This document shows, in pieces, positions 43,540 through 51,260 of a stretch of DNA of 64,000 nucleotides; positions within the stretch are counted from its first letter, which is position 1, and every line of letters begins with the position of its first letter. The stretch comes from Vandammella animalimorsus. Its GTDB lineage: Bacteria > Pseudomonadota > Gammaproteobacteria > Burkholderiales > Burkholderiaceae_C. The stretch is from positions 1 through 64,000 of the forward strand of contig NZ_NSJB01000008.1 in the NCBI RefSeq assembly GCF_002285265.1, given 5' to 3'. The notes under the pieces were generated by a model. It saw nothing but the letters and a program-made list of their open reading frames with translations. It was not told the origin of the DNA and searched no databases. Made by a program: the position numbers and the translations under genes.

Positions 43540-43640
43540 ATTGTGACAAGCTAATTTTTCAATGAGCAACGCTAACTCTTTGATTTCAATAATTGTTACA
43601 TTTCTTTCTATGGTCGGAAAATCGTAAGCTGGCAGATGGG
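43540..43640 (-). promoter_or_regulatory. AT-rich probable control region of ompR
   Basis: About 100 bases here are strikingly AT-rich against the GC-rich background. They contain TTGAAA-like motifs and an ATTGTTACATTTC segment resembling the GTTACA/TGAAACA half-sites bound by OmpR, suggesting autoregulation. No precise promoter is assigned. Confidence 0.35.
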
Positions 43641-43651
43641 CGTTGCGCAAA

Positions 43652-45274
43652 TCATGCGTTGGATGGCGGGCACCAGGAGGATGGCGCCGATGGCGCATCG
43701 CCAGGAGAGGGCTGCCACAAACCCAGTAGGCTCAGCCAGTGCGCGGCCAAGGCGTGCACGGCCAGCGCTGCATCGGCCCCGCAAGCGCCGGGCGCGGTCG
43801 GCAGCGCAGAGCCAGCTGTTCTGGGCGCTGCTGGCCGGTTGCTCCAGCACAGATACTCAACCAGGCCGCTGGGCGTGCCGCAGGCCCGGTACACCGCAGG
43901 CATGATGGGGACGTGGTCGCCGTACCAGCACAGGCTGGCCGGCTGCGGGTGGTGCGCTAGGTGCGCGCGCAGCCGGGCTGCCATGCGATTGGCGTTGCGC
44001 AGGTGGCGCAGGTAGATGCCCAGCTCCTCGCAGCCAGGTGGCGGGGCGTGGTCGTAGAGCGTTTGCAGCTCCTCGGGCGTGATGCGCTCTAGATGCAGCG
44101 GGCCATGGTTTTCCATGGTGATGGCGAAAATGAACAATGGTTGGGCCTCTGCCCGATCCAGCAGGGCGCAGATGCGCTCGGCCACGGCGGCATCGCCGAT
44201 GTACGGGCCGTAGCGTTGGTTGGGCTCGAACTGGCGGATATCCAGGAACTCGTCAAAGCCCAGCAGCGGCAGTACGCGATCGCGCAAGTAAAAACTGGCC
44301 GGATAGGGATGGATGCACACCGTGCGGTAGCCCAGTTGTCGCAGATAGCTTGCCAGCGAGGCCACTGGCCAGCCCGCGGCAATGGCGCGATAGGGGTTGA
44401 AGCGGTGTACGCCGAGCGAGTCGGGGGCGATGCCGCACAGAAAGCCAAATTCGCTGCGCACCGTATTGGCACCCCAGGCTGGCACCTGCAAGGCGCCGCT
44501 GCTCAAGGCCTCGGCGCGCAGCGCGTCGAAGTCGGCCAGCACTTCGCCGCAGATGCCGGTGTGCAGGCTGCGTGCGTCGAAGAAGGATTCGCTTTGCACG
44601 GCTACCAGATGGGGCAGTGATTGCGGCGTGGCGACGGGCGTGCGCGGCGCGGCAAAGGCGCTGGCATGCTGCGGCGGCAGGCGCTGCGCTTGTCGGTAGC
44701 GCCACAGGCATGTCAGAAGCCCCAGTTTGCGCATATCTTGTTCGGCATCGAATGTGGCTTGAGGCGCTGTGGCATGGCCGATGCGCCACAGCAGCAAACC
44801 GCTGACCAACAGCGTGAGGATGGCGCCGAGCTGGCCTTGCCAGCGCAGCGGCGCCGAAGGGGGCGGCTCAAGCCACAGGCCGATGGCCACGGCCAGCGCA
44901 AAGCCAGTCGCCGCGGCCAGAAACTTGCCCCAGCCCAAAAATGGGATGTAGAGCCGGGGGTGGCGCAGCGCATCGGTGAAGTATTCGTGGTCTGAATAGA
45001 CAAATGGCTCGCGCAGCGCCTGGTATTTGGCATTGCCCACCAGCACCAGCATCAGTATGAAGGCCAAGGTTGCGGCCATGGCAAACCAAGGGCGGCCCAG
45101 CAGCAGGCACAGCACGGCATGGGCCATGCACCACATGCCGGCATGCAGCGCCCAGGCGCCCGCTGGACGGCCCAAGCGCGGGCGCGGATGGAGCTTTTGC
45201 TCCAACAGGGCCGACAGCGCCAGGCCCAGCGCGGCGGCGCCCAGCGCTTGCGCAAAGGCTGGCTCAGGCGCCAT
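43652..45274 (-). CDS. LtaS-like phosphoglycerol transferase / sulfatase-family membrane protein
   Basis: 540-residue protein with about five N-terminal membrane helices (within residues 5-170) and a C-terminal alkaline-phosphatase/sulfatase-fold domain. Metal and catalytic residues of the LTA synthase family can be picked out: E229 (AVQSES), nucleophile T271 (GANTVRSEF), the MENHGPL motif and the YGDHVP motif. Such enzymes move phosphoglycerol from phosphatidylglycerol to sugars or glycerol chains on the outer face of the inner membrane. It is the last gene of the capsule locus and overlaps the SDR gene by 11 bases. Substrate is inferred from family and from the TagD/TagF-like genes in the locus. 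Confidence 0.8.
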   Translation of the reverse strand: MAPEPAFAQALGAAALGLALSALLEQKLHPRPRLGRPAGAWALHAGMWCMAHAVLCLLLGRPWFAMAATLAFILMLVLVGNAKYQALREPFVYSDHEYFTDALRHPRLYIPFLGWGKFLAAATGFALAVAIGLWLEPPPSAPLRWQGQLGAILTLLVSGLLLWRIGHATAPQATFDAEQDMRKLGLLTCLWRYRQAQRLPPQHASAFAAPRTPVATPQSLPHLVAVQSESFFDARSLHTGICGEVLADFDALRAEALSSGALQVPAWGANTVRSEFGFLCGIAPDSLGVHRFNPYRAIAAGWPVASLASYLRQLGYRTVCIHPYPASFYLRDRVLPLLGFDEFLDIRQFEPNQRYGPYIGDAAVAERICALLDRAEAQPLFIFAITMENHGPLHLERITPEELQTLYDHAPPPGCEELGIYLRHLRNANRMAARLRAHLAHHPQPASLCWYGDHVPIMPAVYRACGTPSGLVEYLCWSNRPAAPRTAGSALPTAPGACGADAALAVHALAAHWLSLLGLWQPSPGDAPSAPSSWCPPSNA

Positions 45275-46037
45275 AGCCCAGCCAGCGCAGGATGCGCGTG
45301 GAGATGGCCGCTGGCAGCACCGCCAACCACCAGCAGCCCCAGTTCAGCGGGAATGGAAAGCTGATGCGCGCGCGGTTGCGCGCCAGGCCTCGGCGGATGG
45401 CGCGAGCCGCGCGCTCTGGCGGCCACAACTGTGGTTTGGGGCCGGGCATGGCGTGGCACATTGGCGAGTGCACATAGCCGGGCATGACCACACTGACTTG
45501 GACGCCCTGTGCGGCCCAGGCGCCGCGCAAAGCTTCGCCATAGGCCTTCAGCCCGGCCTTGCTGGCGCAGTAGGCGGGCGTGAGGGGCAGGCCGAAGTAA
45601 GCCGCCAGCGAGCTGATCAGGGCAATCTGCCCATGGCCGCGTTGGGCCATGGCGGGGATCAGTGCCTGGGTGATGGCCATGGCCGCGCGCAGGTTGACCT
45701 CCAGCAGAGTCTGCACTTCATCCCAGGGCTCCGGGTTGCCTGGCTGGCGTGCATGGGTATTGAGCCCGGCGCAGACGATTAACAGATCGGGCAGATGCTG
45801 CGTGCGCACTGATTGCAGCCAGTGATCCAGTGCTTGGCGCTCGCACAGATCCAGCACCTGGGTGTGCACTTGTGCGCCGCGCGAGCGGCATTGCTCGGCC
45901 AGGGCCTGCAATTGCTGGCTGCGTCGCCCTTGCAGCAGCAATTGGCGTCCGGGGCAGGCGTACTCCAGCGCCAGCGCCCCGCCAATTTCGCCAGTGGCGC
46001 CGGTGATGAGTACAAGGCGTGGGGCTGGCATATTCAC
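45264..46037 (-). CDS. Short-chain dehydrogenase/reductase in the capsule locus
   Basis: 257-residue classical SDR. Nucleotide-binding motif TGATGEIG (12-19), the serine of ISSLAAY (142-143) and the YxxxK pair Y156/K160 are present. The C-terminus is hydrophobic (WGCWWLAVLPAAIS), suggesting membrane attachment. The GTG at 46037 overlaps the kpsS stop (GTGA) and has GGAG eight bases upstream; ATG 46031 is the alternative. SDRs of this sort occur near kpsC/kpsS genes, but the substrate is unknown. Confidence 0.83.
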   Translation of the reverse strand: MNMPAPRLVLITGATGEIGGALALEYACPGRQLLLQGRRSQQLQALAEQCRSRGAQVHTQVLDLCERQALDHWLQSVRTQHLPDLLIVCAGLNTHARQPGNPEPWDEVQTLLEVNLRAAMAITQALIPAMAQRGHGQIALISSLAAYFGLPLTPAYCASKAGLKAYGEALRGAWAAQGVQVSVVMPGYVHSPMCHAMPGPKPQLWPPERAARAIRRGLARNRARISFPFPLNWGCWWLAVLPAAISTRILRWLGYGA

Positions 46038-47272
46038 AGCAACTGCTCCAGTGGGGACTGTTGCGCAAGCAGCCGGGGCAGGCTGTGCGCCACGGCCAGC
46101 GACATGCCGTGCGTGCAGTAAAAGCCGCCATTGATTTGCGTGGCATGCACCACACAGCGGCGAAAGCTGGCGAACAGGCTGGCATCTGGAGGCGCGGCCT
46201 CGCGCCAGAACGCATCCAGTGGCATCTGGCTGGTCAGGCCCGGCAGGTTGTAGATCGGGTCGCTGAGCGTCAGCGTGGGCGCGCCCTGCTCCAAGGCCAC
46301 CAGCCCGGCGGTACTGTTGACCGTGACCACGCCGCGCGCCTGGCGAGCCAGCGTTTGCAAGTCGCCATCTTCCAGGTAGTCAACGCGCTCTTGAAGATCC
46401 AGGCGGCGCGCTGCTTGGGAAATCAAGCGGCCATACGGCATCAGCCCCATGTCCAGCGGATGGTTCTTGATGACCAGCCTGGCCTGCGGGGGGGCGTGGG
46501 CTGCAAAGGACTGCAACACCAACTCGATGACTTGGCCCATGTGGGTAAAGCGCGAGTGCGCGCGGATTTGCGCATCGCCATTGAGTTGCAGCGGCAGCAG
46601 GAAATACGGCGCAGCGCCGTTGGCGATGGCCAGGGCCCGGCGGCGTTCGTGCGCGCCGATGCGGCGCAGCAGCGCGAAGCGCCGCAGGTAGCCGGCGTAT
46701 TCCAGCGGCGCGCTTACGCTCGCGTGCGTGCGGTAGCGCGGAAAGCACAATGGGTTGAGCAGGCCTGCAAGGTGATAGGCCACATCGTGCGTGGCGCGCT
46801 TGTAAAACGGCGCGGCGAAGGCCTGCGGCACGGGCTCGGGCAGGTGCGGGCCGGCTTCCTGGTACCAGCGGATGTCGCGCGGCAGCAGCGAGCGCGCGTT
46901 CACGCCCTCGCGCTCGAGCGTGATCCAGGCTGGGCGGAAATAGCCCTCCTCGAACACGTGCGTGCGCACGCCCTGCGCGCGCGCCTGCGCCACGGCCGGC
47001 AGATGCACCTGGCGCTGATCGCCAAACAGCACCTGATCGGTGATGCCGTGGCGCTGGTACAGCGCCGCCAGAGTGGCGCGCAGCTCGGCATCGAGCTCGC
47101 CGCCTGGGGAGCGCACAAAGCGTTGTGCTGGCCCTTGGCTGGCCCAGTACAGCGCATCGCCGGCGCAGAAGTTCAGCCGGTGCACTGCATGGCCCAGCCC
47201 GCGCAGGCCCGCCGCCAGACGCGCGAAAAACGGGGTGCATGGCCCTTGCAGGAACAGGAAGGAGCGCTTCAT
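46034..47272 (-). CDS. kpsS: Capsular polysaccharide protein KpsS (Kdo-linker glycosyltransferase)
   Basis: 412-residue cytoplasmic protein with the Capsule_synth fold. It opens with RSFLFLQGPCTPFFARLAAGL, and carries FEEGYFRPAWITLEREGVNA, IKNHPLDMGLMPYG and VTVNSTAGLVALEQG, all KpsS hallmarks. KpsS adds the first beta-Kdo to phosphatidylglycerol, starting the conserved lipid anchor of group 2 capsules. The ATG at 47272 overlaps the kpsC stop (ATGA). Confidence 0.88.
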   Translation of the reverse strand: MKRSFLFLQGPCTPFFARLAAGLRGLGHAVHRLNFCAGDALYWASQGPAQRFVRSPGGELDAELRATLAALYQRHGITDQVLFGDQRQVHLPAVAQARAQGVRTHVFEEGYFRPAWITLEREGVNARSLLPRDIRWYQEAGPHLPEPVPQAFAAPFYKRATHDVAYHLAGLLNPLCFPRYRTHASVSAPLEYAGYLRRFALLRRIGAHERRRALAIANGAAPYFLLPLQLNGDAQIRAHSRFTHMGQVIELVLQSFAAHAPPQARLVIKNHPLDMGLMPYGRLISQAARRLDLQERVDYLEDGDLQTLARQARGVVTVNSTAGLVALEQGAPTLTLSDPIYNLPGLTSQMPLDAFWREAAPPDASLFASFRRCVVHATQINGGFYCTHGMSLAVAHSLPRLLAQQSPLEQLL

Positions 47273-48345
47273 CGCACCCCCACGATGCGGCGCAGCCAAA
47301 TGCGCAGGTGCTGGCGCCACCAGGGCGTGGCCGTGCCGCTGCGCGCACGCCAGGCTTCGAGTTCGTCCAGGGCCTGCTCGGCACTGAGTTGGCCCGCCCG
47401 CTGGCGGCTCAGGTAGCGAGGGTAGAGCAGCAGCGCGCCGGCCACCAGCTCGTCGAGCGTGAGGCGGCGCGCCCGCCGCTGCGCTGCGGCTTGCAGCCAA
47501 GGGGCTGCGGGGGCCGGGGCCGGATCTGGAGGGCTGGGCGGGAGGATGCTCAGCGGATCTTGCGTCAGGCCCCAGCCGGCATAGAACGGCAGGCCGTGGC
47601 AGACCACTTGCTTGCCGCGCAGCAAGGCCTCGAAGCCGGCCAGGGAAGTCAGGCAGTGCACGGCATCGACCTGCGTCAACAGCGCGCCCATGGGCACGTC
47701 GCCGACGATGGCATCGCACCAGCGCGCGGCCTCCTGCTCGCCCTGGCCGCGTGCGCGCAGCCCGGCCTGCACGTCCGGGTGGGGTTTGTACAGCAGCCAG
47801 GCATCGGGGCAGGCGCGGCGCGCGGCCTGCAGCAGCGCCAGATTGCTGCGGATGCCCGTCGCCCCCAGGGCGATGGAGGCATCGCTTTCCACCTGGCCGG
47901 GCACCAGCACCACCTGCCGGGCGTGCGCCGGGCGCTGCCAGTGCGCGCTGCCGACGTTGTACTTGGTCAGCCCGCTGGCCACCAGGCGCTGGCGCAGGGC
48001 TTGCGCACGCCGCAGCAGCTCTGGCTCGAAATGCCGTTGCGCCAGCAGCACCTCCAGGTCAGAGGGCTGCGAGGCATCGAAGTACATGCCGCGCCCGTCC
48101 ACGACCCAGGACAGCGGCCGAATCAAATCGGCCCCCAGGCCGACGGAGCGCAAAAAGCCGTCCTCGACGCGCAGCACACGCCAGCCGCGCGCGGCCGCCT
48201 GCGGCACGGCGCGCATGCCCCACACTGCCAGCGTGGCGCCCTCGGGCACCTGCTCGGGGCGGGCCACGAAGCGCACGCGCTGGCCGGCAAAGCATTGCCG
48301 CAGCGGCCGGTGCTTCCAGTGGGAAAAGCCCAGGGCATGGATCAC
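47269..48345 (-). CDS. kpsC: KpsC-like Kdo transferase, C-terminal module only
   Basis: About 358 residues matching the second half of KpsC: GFSHWKHRPLRQCF, VEDGFLRSVGLGADL, YFDASQPSDLEVLL, TKYNVG, VPGQVESDASIALG, YKPHPDVQAG and FEALLRGKQVVCHGLPFYAGWGLT. Typical KpsC has about 680 residues with two related Kdo-transferase modules; only one is here, and no open frame for the other is adjacent. It should extend the poly-Kdo linker begun by KpsS, perhaps with one linkage type only. Start uncertain: GTG 48345 has AGGAAGG eight bases upstream, while TTG 48372 overlaps the previous stop codon. Confidence 0.82.
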   Translation of the reverse strand: MIHALGFSHWKHRPLRQCFAGQRVRFVARPEQVPEGATLAVWGMRAVPQAAARGWRVLRVEDGFLRSVGLGADLIRPLSWVVDGRGMYFDASQPSDLEVLLAQRHFEPELLRRAQALRQRLVASGLTKYNVGSAHWQRPAHARQVVLVPGQVESDASIALGATGIRSNLALLQAARRACPDAWLLYKPHPDVQAGLRARGQGEQEAARWCDAIVGDVPMGALLTQVDAVHCLTSLAGFEALLRGKQVVCHGLPFYAGWGLTQDPLSILPPSPPDPAPAPAAPWLQAAAQRRARRLTLDELVAGALLLYPRYLSRQRAGQLSAEQALDELEAWRARSGTATPWWRQHLRIWLRRIVGVR

Positions 48346-48368
48346 GCGCACATCCTTCCTGTGGGCTG

Positions 48369-49547
48369 TCAAAGATTGCTCAGGCTGCGCACCGAGAACA
48401 GCGTGGAGGAGAGGATGTTGAGGAACTTTTGCAGTTCGGCGGCCGGGGCATTGGCCACATAGAGCACGTCCTTGTCCTGCATCGGGAAGCTTTGCGCCAG
48501 CAAAAAGGCGCGCGGATCGCGAAAGTCCATGCGGTAGATCACAGGCACCAGGCCGTCTGCGGTGCGGGCCGCTGGCGGCTGGGCATCGGCGCGCCGCTCA
48601 GGCGGCGGCTCTGGCTGCAGCAGCTGTGGCTGCTCGAAGCGGAACACGAACACGGCCCGGGCATCGCCGCGCGCATCCTGAATGCCGCCAGCGCGCGCCA
48701 GGGCCTGCGCCAGACTGATGCCTTGGGCCTCGAAATCGATTTCCTCATTCCGGCCCGTGGCGCCCAGCACTGTCAAGCTCAGCGGTCGGTGCAGCGCCGT
48801 GAGTACGTCGCCCGGTTGCAGCAGTACGTTGTGCTCGGGCTCTTCGATGACGCGCGTCAGCGGCATGCGCAGCACCTTGCCAGCGCGGCTGAGTTGCAGC
48901 GTGATCTTGCCCACGGGCTGGCGCACGCCGCCAGCGGCGGCCAGGGCATCGAGCAGGCGCTCGCCTCGGGCCGTCAGCGGCACGCGCTGGCTGGCGCCGA
49001 CCTCGCCGATGACGGTGACGTTGGAGGTGGCATTGCGCAGCACGCGCACCAGCACCTGCGGCTGGTTGGCCTTGCGCTTGAGGCGCTGGGCCAGCTCGGT
49101 CTCGATGGCCTGGGGCGTTTTGCCGGCCACCTCGATGGCGCCAGCAAACGGCACATTGATGATGCCCGCGCGGTTGACGATTTGCTCGGGGAAGGTGGCG
49201 CGCACGGCGCTGGATCCGGTATGGGCATCAATGGTGGTGCCGCCGAACAAGGCCGCTGGCGGCGCCTCCCAGATGGAGACTTCGACCGTGTCGCCCGCGC
49301 CGATCAGGTATTCCGGCGCCTGTGCGGCAGGCAGGGCGTGGGCGAAGGCGTCCAGGCGTTGCGCGGCCAGCAGTCGGCGCGTCAGCGCCTCGTCCACATC
49401 GAGCACCGAAACGGGCGGCGCGGCGCTGTCGCGTTGCGCCACCACGATTTGCGCCATGTTCGGCCCCGAGGCAGGCAGCCACCCGGGTGAGGAGGCGCAG
49501 CCGGCCAGCAGCAGGGCCAGCGTTGCGGCCAACGAAGTTCGGCGCAT
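48369..49547 (-). CDS. Outer-membrane polysaccharide export lipoprotein (BexD/CtrA/KpsD type)
   Basis: 392-residue lipoprotein: the signal peptide ends in the lipobox LLAGC (C17). A poly-export domain follows (YLIGAGDTVEVSIWEAP), then SLBB-type domains (NVTVIGEVGASQRVPLT; LSLTVLGATGRNEEIDF). Size fits BexD/CtrA rather than the longer KpsD. It forms the outer-membrane channel that completes the KpsE/KpsMT exporter encoded at 60.8-63.5 kb. Upstream in-frame ATGs at 49637 and later would hide the lipobox. Confidence 0.88.
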   Translation of the reverse strand: MRRTSLAATLALLLAGCASSPGWLPASGPNMAQIVVAQRDSAAPPVSVLDVDEALTRRLLAAQRLDAFAHALPAAQAPEYLIGAGDTVEVSIWEAPPAALFGGTTIDAHTGSSAVRATFPEQIVNRAGIINVPFAGAIEVAGKTPQAIETELAQRLKRKANQPQVLVRVLRNATSNVTVIGEVGASQRVPLTARGERLLDALAAAGGVRQPVGKITLQLSRAGKVLRMPLTRVIEEPEHNVLLQPGDVLTALHRPLSLTVLGATGRNEEIDFEAQGISLAQALARAGGIQDARGDARAVFVFRFEQPQLLQPEPPPERRADAQPPAARTADGLVPVIYRMDFRDPRAFLLAQSFPMQDKDVLYVANAPAAELQKFLNILSSTLFSVRSLSNL

Positions 49548-49676
49548 GGCACGGCCAGTGGTTCGGCCAGTGGTGCGGCACGTCTGCAGTAAGAGAGGGC
49601 GGTGGTGGCAATGCAGCATGGTGATGGCGTCCTGCAAGGCAATGTCTCAACGGTTTTGGGCAACGGCTCTGGCGCT

Positions 49677-49853
49677 GAGAGCCTGTTCAAAGTCTCTGCA
49701 CGGCGGGCAATGAATCGGATTTGGGCGGTCTGCGGCGTTGCAAAGCCTCGCCATGGCTTCGGCCCTGGCTGCGTGATATGCGCAATGTGATGCCTTGCAA
49801 CCCACCCCAAACCGCTTCTTGCCCAATCGCATCGAGATTCTGGACAGGTTCTC
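49677..49853 (-). repeat. Intergenic inverted-repeat element, full copy (element A)
   Basis: GAGAGCCTGTTCAAAGTCTC (49677-49696) and the reverse complement of 49834-49853 agree at 16 of 20 positions, giving a 177-bp element with terminal inverted repeats and no coding capacity. Interior blocks, read on the minus strand, are TGCGATTGGG (49831-49822), AAGCGGTTT (49817-49809), TGCAAGGC (49799-49792) and CAACGCCGCAG (49740-49730), all shared with element B. The right end contains the galE stop codon. The remaining 129 bases before the export lipoprotein gene hold nothing recognised. Confidence 0.6.
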
Positions 49854-50841
49854 AGCCCCAGCAGTGGGTCTGCTCCCAGGCCCAGGCGTGGGCGATGATG
49901 GTGTTCAGATCGGCATGGCGCGGCTGCCAGCCCAGCAGCTCGCGCGCCAGGCGGCTGTCGGCCACCAGGCGCGCCGGGTCGCCCGGGCGGCGCGGCTCCA
50001 GTCGCATGGCGATGTCGCGGCCGGTGACCTGGCGCGCGGCCTCGATCACCTCCAGCACCGAAAAGCCCTGGCCATTGCCCAGGTTCAGGCGCAGGCTGGG
50101 GCCGCCTGCGAGCAGGTGTTGCAGCGCCAGGGCATGGGCCTGGCACAGGTCGGTAATGTGGATGTAGTCGCGGATGCAGCTGCCGTCGGGCGTGTCGTAG
50201 TCCGTGCCGAACACCGAGATGGCCGCGCGCCGCCCGGCGGCGGCCTGCAGCACCAGCGGGATCAGGTGTGTCTCGGGCACATGGCGCTCGCCCAGCTCGC
50301 CCTCGGGGTCGGCGCCGGCGGCATTGAAATAGCGCAGGCAGACCGACTTGAGCCCATAGGCCCGGTCGAAATCCTCCAGCATCTGCTCGGTCATCCACTT
50401 GCTGCGCCCATAGGGGTTGATGGGCTGCTTGGGGTGGTCTTCGCCGATGAGCGCCTGCTGCGGGTTGCCGTAAATGGCCGCTGTCGAAGAAAAAATGAAG
50501 CGCTGCACGCCGGCCGCGCGCATGGCCTGCAGCAAAGTCAGCGTGGCGGCCACGTTGTTGGCGTAGTACTTGGCCGGCTCGGTCACCGACTCGCCGACCT
50601 GGATGAAGGAGGCAAAGTGCATCACCGCATCGAAGCGGTGCTGCGCAAACAGCTGCGCCAGCAGGCCGGCGTCGGCGGCCGAGCCCACGACCAGCTCGGC
50701 GCCAGCCACGACCGCATCGGCGTAGCCGGCCGAGAGGTCGTCGAGCACGACCACCGCCGCCCCCTGCTGGCGCAGCTGCTTGACCATGTGCGAGCCGATG
50801 TAGCCGGCGCCGCCGACGACGAGAATCTTGTGGGGGGTCAT
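49852..50841 (-). CDS. galE: UDP-glucose 4-epimerase GalE
   Basis: 329-residue NAD-dependent epimerase interconverting UDP-Glc and UDP-Gal. The motif GGAGYIGSHM lies at 10-19. The SSTAAIYGNP segment supplies the catalytic serine/threonine, and YGRSK the catalytic tyrosine and lysine. Its product UDP-galactopyranose is the substrate of the UDP-galactopyranose mutase encoded at 57-58 kb. The ATG overlaps the stop of the cytidylyltransferase gene (ATGA). The stop codon lies in the end of element A. Confidence 0.94.
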   Translation of the reverse strand: MTPHKILVVGGAGYIGSHMVKQLRQQGAAVVVLDDLSAGYADAVVAGAELVVGSAADAGLLAQLFAQHRFDAVMHFASFIQVGESVTEPAKYYANNVAATLTLLQAMRAAGVQRFIFSSTAAIYGNPQQALIGEDHPKQPINPYGRSKWMTEQMLEDFDRAYGLKSVCLRYFNAAGADPEGELGERHVPETHLIPLVLQAAAGRRAAISVFGTDYDTPDGSCIRDYIHITDLCQAHALALQHLLAGGPSLRLNLGNGQGFSVLEVIEAARQVTGRDIAMRLEPRRPGDPARLVADSRLARELLGWQPRHADLNTIIAHAWAWEQTHCWG

Positions 50842-51260
50842 GGCGCCTCCGTGCGCAGTCGCTCCAGCGTTTGATTGATCAGCGTGGACGAGGTGGATTG
50901 GGTGTAGGGGAAGTAGACGATGCGCACGCCCAGACGTTCGAACTCCTGGTCCAGACCATTCCACTTGTCGGTCTGGTACCAGTCGTCGCCGACGAACATG
51001 AGATTGAATTTATAGCGCTGCCAAGCATCCATCTTGTCCATGCTTTGCTGCGGCACGGCCAGATCGACATAGCGGCATGCGCGCACGATCTCAATGCGCT
51101 CTTCGAAAGGAATCACGGCGCGTTTGTTCTTGTACGAAACCAGCGCATCGGTGGTGACTCCGACAATGAGTTTGTCGCACAGCGACTTGGCGTTGCGCAG
51201 TACATTGACGTGCCCGATGTGGAACAGGTCGTAGACGCCGGTGGTGTAGCCGATTACCAT
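50838..51260 (-). CDS. TagD-like glycerol-3-phosphate cytidylyltransferase
   Basis: 140-residue nucleotidyltransferase with the GYTTGVYDLFHIGHVNVL opening (HIGH at 14-17) and the FVGDDWYQTDKW segment typical of glycerol-3-phosphate cytidylyltransferases. It would make CDP-glycerol, the donor for the TagF/TagB-like enzyme encoded two genes upstream. The family includes other CDP-polyol synthases, so the substrate is assigned partly by context. It overlaps the AsnB-like gene by 7 bases and galE by 4. Confidence 0.87.
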   Translation of the reverse strand: MVIGYTTGVYDLFHIGHVNVLRNAKSLCDKLIVGVTTDALVSYKNKRAVIPFEERIEIVRACRYVDLAVPQQSMDKMDAWQRYKFNLMFVGDDWYQTDKWNGLDQEFERLGVRIVYFPYTQSTSSTLINQTLERLRTEAP

